A stretch of 64,000 bases of DNA, taken from positions 186,001 to 250,000 of the forward strand of contig JAQWMR010000010.1 of the NCBI GenBank assembly GCA_029246685.1, written 5' to 3'. The notes beneath the pieces were generated by a model, which made no database searches, was not told the DNA's origin, and saw only the letters and a program-made list of their open reading frames with translations. Numbering within the stretch: position 1 is the first letter of the stretch; each line of letters starts with the position of its first letter. Source of the stretch: Acidimicrobiales bacterium. Its GTDB lineage: Bacteria; Actinomycetota; Acidimicrobiia; Acidimicrobiales; Aldehydirespiratoraceae. The position numbers were made by a program, and so were the translations under genes. Shown piece by piece: positions 61,810-64,000 of the stretch.

Positions 61810-62111
61810 GGATTCACGAAGGCGGGCGACTCGCGGAGCAGTTCGACCCAGCGGTCTTCATCGTGGGCCTCGACGAGGACCCACTCCCGGAAGACCTTCC
61901 CGGCAGGAGCGAACGGCGCGCCGTCGCCCGCGTCGATCAGCGCATCGACCCGGTCCCGGGGCAGCTTCACGACGATGCCGGCGCCCTTGTGGTGCGGCAT
62001 GCCGACGAACTCGCCCGCGCTGCGCACGCAGGCGCCGCCCATGATCGCGCCTTCCTCGATGCGGCACTCGGCCAGCAGAGGAGCCGCTGCGTCCCAGAAC
62101 TAGTCGCTCAT
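61806..62111 (-). pseudogene. TfoX/YjbR-like small protein, TAG at codon 4
   Basis: From ATG 62111 the frame reads MSD, then TAG at 62100-62102, then FWDAAAPLLAECRIEEG and a typical TfoX N-terminal-like domain (MGGACVRSAGEFVGM, IVVKLPRDRVDALI, GKVFREWVLV). About 100 residues in all. A strong GAGGAAGG ribosome site lies before an internal ATG at 62042, which could yield a 78-residue protein missing the first helix. Whether a product is made depends on that reinitiation. Ends overlapping the ParB-like gene. Confidence 0.7.
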
Positions 62112-62135
62112 GCGGCCACGGTAACCCAGGCCGAT

Positions 62136-63347
62136 TCAGCCGACCTCGGCGACCTCGTCGGATCCGCCGCGGGCCCACGCTAGGACCGCGAACGCGATCG
62201 ATGAGTAGAGCAGGAAGCCCACGGCCATCGGGGTGATGGTGTCGTCGATCATCCGATCGAAGATCGCCGCCAACATCGAGGCGCCGGCGATTGTGACGAG
62301 ACCGTTGAGGGCACTCGCCGTGCCTGCCACCTTCGCCATAGGCGTCATCACGAGCGAGACCAGCGCGGGTGTCGCGACGGTGGAGAAGGAGGCGAACACC
62401 GCCGCACAGCTGAACCAGAACCAGAACGACGGTGTCCCGTCCGACATGAACGACACGGCCAGGAAGAGCGCGGCGACGCAGACCATGACGCCGATGGCGA
62501 AGCGAGCCACGTTCGCGGCCCCATACCGGCGAATGAATCGGCCGCTTCTCCACACGGTGATGCCGATGATCGCCGCCGTGGCCGCGAAGATCGCGGCGAA
62601 CCAGTCGCCGTACCCGTAGATCTCATCCACGATGGGTTGGCCGCTCCCGAGGTAGATGAAGAACGCCGCGGACGTCGCAGTGATGACGAGTGAGTTGCCG
62701 AAAGCCGCCCGGTTCGACACGAAGGCCCGTGCGCCGGCAGAGATGCTCGCGAGGTCGAGCAAGCGAACGTTCTCCGGCGCCAACGTCTCGCCGAAACGAA
62801 GGGTCCAACCAGCACCGAGGACGGCCAGTGGTATGGCCGCCGCGAAGACCCACCGCCACGACCCGGACAGGAGAATCAACTCGCCGAACGACGGAGCGAT
62901 GGCCGGACCGATGAGAAAGATCGCCATCGTGACCGACGTGATCTGCGCGAGCTTGTCGCCGCTGTAGAGGTCGCGGGCCATCGAGTTGCGCAGCACGCTC
63001 GGCGCGGCGGCGCCGAGGCCCCACAGGACGCGAGCGACGAGAAGCATCGTCATGCTGTCCGCGAACGCGGCGCCGGCGGCGCCGACGCTGTAGAGCACGA
63101 GCCCGAGCAGCATGGCCCGCTGCCGCCCGATGCGGTCGGACGAGAGACCCCAGATGAGCTGGCCGAATCCCATGCCCAGGAAGTACGTGGTGACGACGAG
63201 CGAGACCTCACCGGAACCGTCGCGTAGGCCGAACTCCTCGCGGAGCTCGTCGAACGCGGGTAGGGCAGTGTCGATCCCGAAGGCCAGGATCACCGACATG
63301 AAGGCGAGGTACGCGACGACGGAGCGGTCGCTCCGGAGGCTGTTCAC
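62136..63347 (-). CDS. MFS transporter (Bcr/CflA drug-efflux-like)
   Basis: A 403-residue carrier with 12 predicted helices. The motif WGLSSDRIGRQRAMLLGL after helix 2 is the MFS loop A signature, VARVLWGLGAAAPSVLRNSMARDLY near 115 is the Bcr/CflA-type helix-4 motif. These export drugs, sulfonamides or amino-acid derivatives by proton exchange. GTG 63347 lies 12 bases after a TetR gene, the expected regulator for such a pump. Confidence 0.85.
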   Translation of the reverse strand: MNSLRSDRSVVAYLAFMSVILAFGIDTALPAFDELREEFGLRDGSGEVSLVVTTYFLGMGFGQLIWGLSSDRIGRQRAMLLGLVLYSVGAAGAAFADSMTMLLVARVLWGLGAAAPSVLRNSMARDLYSGDKLAQITSVTMAIFLIGPAIAPSFGELILLSGSWRWVFAAAIPLAVLGAGWTLRFGETLAPENVRLLDLASISAGARAFVSNRAAFGNSLVITATSAAFFIYLGSGQPIVDEIYGYGDWFAAIFAATAAIIGITVWRSGRFIRRYGAANVARFAIGVMVCVAALFLAVSFMSDGTPSFWFWFSCAAVFASFSTVATPALVSLVMTPMAKVAGTASALNGLVTIAGASMLAAIFDRMIDDTITPMAVGFLLYSSIAFAVLAWARGGSDEVAEVG

Positions 63348-63358
63348 GGTGGTGTCGG

Positions 63359-63901
63359 TCAGTCGCTCTGCAACCGCAGGGAGAGTTCGCTCACACGGGA
63401 GCGCAGTGCGTCCTGCTCGGCGCCGAACTGTTCGAGGGCCGTGAGAATGTCGTCCTCGAACGCGCCCCAGCCGAACTGGAGCGCAGTCGCGATCGCGATC
63501 TCGGCGAGGAGTTCGGCGTCGTGTCTGTCGCGACCCGACAACTCGGCTTGTCCGACGACGATGCGGCCGATGAGGTCCTGGATCGGATTGGCAGCGTCGT
63601 CCAGCTCGAGCTTCGCGAACGTCCGGTAGCTCGTCGCTTCGTCGGTGGTGTTGACGGGCAGGATGCCACCGTCGTCCCAGCGCTCGCCCATCGCCTCAGT
63701 CGCTTCGGCGGCCGCCTCGGCGAAGACGTTGTCCTTGGTACCGAAATAGTGGTGGATTAGGCCGTAGTTGACACCGGCGTGCTGGGCGAGCTCGCGGCCG
63801 CTCACTTGACGAGGTGAGCGCATACCCATGAGCGACTTGGCCGAGTCAATGAGCGCTCGACGGACCGCGTCGGGGCCACGGGTGGGCTTGTCGTCGCTCA
63901 T
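63359..63901 (-). CDS. TetR family transcriptional regulator
   Basis: A 180-residue repressor. The HTH is SAKSLMGMRSPRQVSGRELAQHAGVNYGLIHHYFGTKDNVF near residues 20-60; the helical C-terminal ligand domain is of normal length. It probably controls itself and the MFS pump 12 bases downstream. One base separates its ATG from the ilvD stop (TGAGATG), so translational coupling to ilvD is likely. Confidence 0.86.
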   Translation of the reverse strand: MSDDKPTRGPDAVRRALIDSAKSLMGMRSPRQVSGRELAQHAGVNYGLIHHYFGTKDNVFAEAAAEATEAMGERWDDGGILPVNTTDEATSYRTFAKLELDDAANPIQDLIGRIVVGQAELSGRDRHDAELLAEIAIATALQFGWGAFEDDILTALEQFGAEQDALRSRVSELSLRLQSD

Positions 63902-63902
63902 C

Positions 63903-64000
63903 TCAGCGTCTGATCTGGCTGACGTCGCGCACGGCGCCCTTGTCGGCGCTGGTGGTCATCGCGGCGTAGGCCCACAGAGCGGCTGAGACGTTGCGGGTGC
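63903..64000 (-). CDS. ilvD: Dihydroxy-acid dehydratase, C-terminal end (partial)
   Basis: Thirty-two codons from the window edge encode [22 protein letters not shown] and a SQIRR end, matching the C-terminus of E. coli-type IlvD ([18 protein letters not shown]). The enzyme dehydrates dihydroxy-acids in branched-chain amino-acid synthesis with an Fe-S cluster. The gene continues beyond 64000. It lies one base upstream of the TetR start. Confidence 0.75.
   Translation of the reverse strand, partial: TRNVSAALWAYAAMTTSADKGAVRDVSQIRR

Noticed and set aside
2938..62102. Whole-genome reassignment of TAA or TAG to an amino acid
   Set aside because: Many intact genes end at TAG or TAA exactly at family C-termini (for example the DUF1214 gene at 1156, the hydroxyacid dehydrogenase at 3527, ThrH at 44323), so these codons still terminate.
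60127..62103. A 658-codon plus-strand frame opposite the selenoprotein and FAH genes
   Set aside because: Low-complexity, motif-free translation opposite several clear genes; an antisense artefact of GC-rich coding.

Overview
The window is high-GC DNA with dense, often overlapping genes, GTG starts and catabolic families typical of Actinobacteria. These include LLM-class flavin oxidoreductases, CaiB/BaiF CoA-transferases, acyl-CoA dehydrogenase pairs, DUF35/thiolase-like pairs, a DUF222-HNH (13E12-type) gene and amidohydrolase_2 proteins. The mix resembles free-living Acidimicrobiia (Ilumatobacter-like). That placement is inference from gene content; the window has no rRNA or other marker gene, and I saw no tRNA, CRISPR array or insertion sequence.

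Layout. 1-11.4 kb: a DUF1214-type protein, an O-methyltransferase, a decayed HtrA-like lipoprotein protease, an FMN hydroxyacid dehydrogenase, and two giant fused branched-chain (Liv-type) transport polypeptides, LivH-LivM-LivG and MFS-LivF. 11.4-24.2 kb: short catabolic operons (SDRs, nitroreductase, phosphotriesterase-like hydrolase, two LLM enzymes, amidohydrolase, TfdA-type dioxygenase, an AsnC regulator followed by a dehydrogenase/CMD/LLM/hydrolase operon). 24.2-33 kb: a CaiB operon, carbonic anhydrase, a sulfatase and several decayed genes. 33-47.6 kb: acyl-CoA ligase, dioxygenase, a decayed SOS-box HNH gene, old yellow enzyme, two acyl-CoA dehydrogenases, ThrH, amidohydrolase, and a thiolase-like/DUF35 pair. 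47.6-59.5 kb: a second DUF1214 protein with TauD, ligase-dioxygenase-ligase, a large sulfatase and an HisC-like aminotransferase. 59.5-64 kb: a leftward gene string (ilvD, tetR, MFS exporter, TfoX-like, ParB-like, FAH hydrolase, and an AhpD-like gene with an in-frame TGA).

Working together, most intact genes fit uptake, CoA activation, beta-oxidation-like dehydrogenation and Fe(II)/2-oxoglutarate or flavin oxidation of organic acids, sulfated compounds or terpenoid/steroid-like molecules. The actual substrates cannot be read from sequence.

The most notable observation is a probable selenoprotein at 59488-60555. An in-frame TGA sits exactly at the second cysteine of an AhpD-type CxxC motif, the surrounding Glu/Cys/His spacing is conserved, and a 7-bp hairpin with a 5-nt loop lies at bacterial-SECIS distance downstream. 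Separately, eight other genes carry in-frame TAA or TAG codons, several also with frameshifts. These lesions cluster in a minority of genes, which points to gene decay, although assembly errors remain possible.
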